Part shown: one piece after another, positions 63,608 through 64,000 of the stretch | Layout of the letters: each line of letters begins with the position of its first letter | How positions within the stretch are numbered: the first letter of the stretch is position 1 | Origin: Chondrosia reniformis | Taxonomy: Eukaryota > Porifera > Demospongiae > Chondrillida > Chondrillidae | Assembly (NCBI GenBank): GCA_947172415.1 | Contig: OX359191.1 | Coordinates: 3,038,001-3,102,000 of the forward strand | DNA length: 64,000 nucleotides | Reading direction: 5' to 3' | Translations under genes and position numbers: made by a program | Notes under the pieces: model-generated | The model's input: only the letters and a program-made list of their open reading frames with translations | Told to the model about the DNA's origin: nothing | The model's database searches: none

Positions 63608-64000
63608 GTCTATGTGATGCCATTGTTGGAGTGGCCAAGCGTATTTGCACCCAATCTGTATCTCCGTCAGGTCTAAGTGCATTGCTTGCATGCCGTCTTG
63701 TCCCACTGAACAAGAACCCAGGTGTTCGCCCCATTGGGGTTGGGGAGGTGGCCGACGTATTGTCTGCAAAGCCGCAATAAGAGTAGTGAGAAAAGACATC
63801 ATGTTGGCAGCTGGCCCACTCCAGGCATGTTCAGGTATTGGAAGTGGCTGCGATTCGGATGTTCATGCCACGAGGGAGGTTTTTGACCAATCCGAAGTTG
63901 AGGGTGCTTTGCTAGTGGATGCCACAAATGCTTTTAATACCTTGAACCGAAAGGTGGCCCTCCAGAACTTGAGGTATGTCTGTCCTGCTCTCGAAACTGT
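63608..64000 (+). pseudogene. LINE reverse transcriptase fragment, related to the 38.7-41.7-kb family, cut by the window end
   Basis: The plus strand reads L-C-D-A-I-V-G-V-A-K-R-I, then C-R-L-V-P-L-N-K-N-P-G-V-R-P-I-G-V-G-E-V-A. It then needs a one-base shift at about 63,753 to continue R-R-I-V-C-K-A-A-I and, further on, A-L-L-V-D-A-T-N-A-F-N (motif A). This aligns with the reverse transcriptase at 40,576-41,664 but is clearly diverged, so it is a related subfamily and not a recent copy. It starts abruptly at satellite (5' truncated) and runs past base 64,000. Confidence 0.75.

Overview
The window is eukaryotic repeat DNA. I found no host gene, rRNA or tRNA. Evidence that it is eukaryotic: an 88-nt GT-AG spliceosomal-type intron inside a transposase, APE-type and restriction-like-endonuclease-type non-LTR retrotransposons, a Penelope-like element, TA- and TTAA-flanked DNA transposons, and long satellite arrays. 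The mixture of families fits an invertebrate animal, perhaps a marine one such as a sponge, cnidarian or mollusc. The species cannot be told from the sequence.

Layout. A 13-bp AT-rich satellite (consensus ACATACAACTAGT, each unit carrying the palindrome ACTAGT) makes up about 34 kb, roughly half of the window, and surrounds almost everything else. A second satellite of about 23 bp (consensus near ATGGGATATATTGGGCAAAA plus ACT) fills about 2.86-9.56 kb. It runs in one orientation to about 5,549 and in the opposite orientation after that. Into or between the 13-bp arrays sit: a LINE 3' end (1-655); a deleted DNA transposon (713-1,660); a hairpin-ended element (2,049-2,802; second copy 49,197-49,918); an almost full APE-type LINE with a PHD finger and a 2A-like motif (12,371-15,847); three Penelope-like copies (19,884-21,479; 22,505-23,206; 56,426-58,793); an R2/NeSL-like LINE with a restriction-like endonuclease (24,907-27,011); a complete 2.8-kb DNA transposon with terminal inverted repeats (30,713-33,542); a unique island bounded by direct repeats and holding a 45-bp minisatellite (35,771-37,439); a second restriction-like-endonuclease LINE family (38,660-41,664, and again at 63,608-64,000); a piggyBac-type MITE (44,732-45,207); a TA-flanked MITE (47,666-48,388); and another LINE 3' end (51,840-52,430).

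All protein-coding copies carry stops, frameshifts or truncations, so no protein here looks intact. The best preserved is the LINE at 38.7-41.7 kb, a 2.9-kb reading frame broken by only two in-frame stops. The genes do not form a pathway. The window reads as a satellite-rich, gene-poor region that has accumulated transposons and then duplicated internally: an indel-free 1,632-bp tandem duplication at 16.6-19.8 kb, and a block of Penelope element plus satellite shared between about 20-22.5 kb and 57.1-59.8 kb. The observations most worth following up are a hammerhead-ribozyme-like motif near the 3' end of the Penelope copies, the 2A-like motif with one altered residue in the APE LINE, the hairpin-ended element family, and the head-to-head 23-bp satellite.
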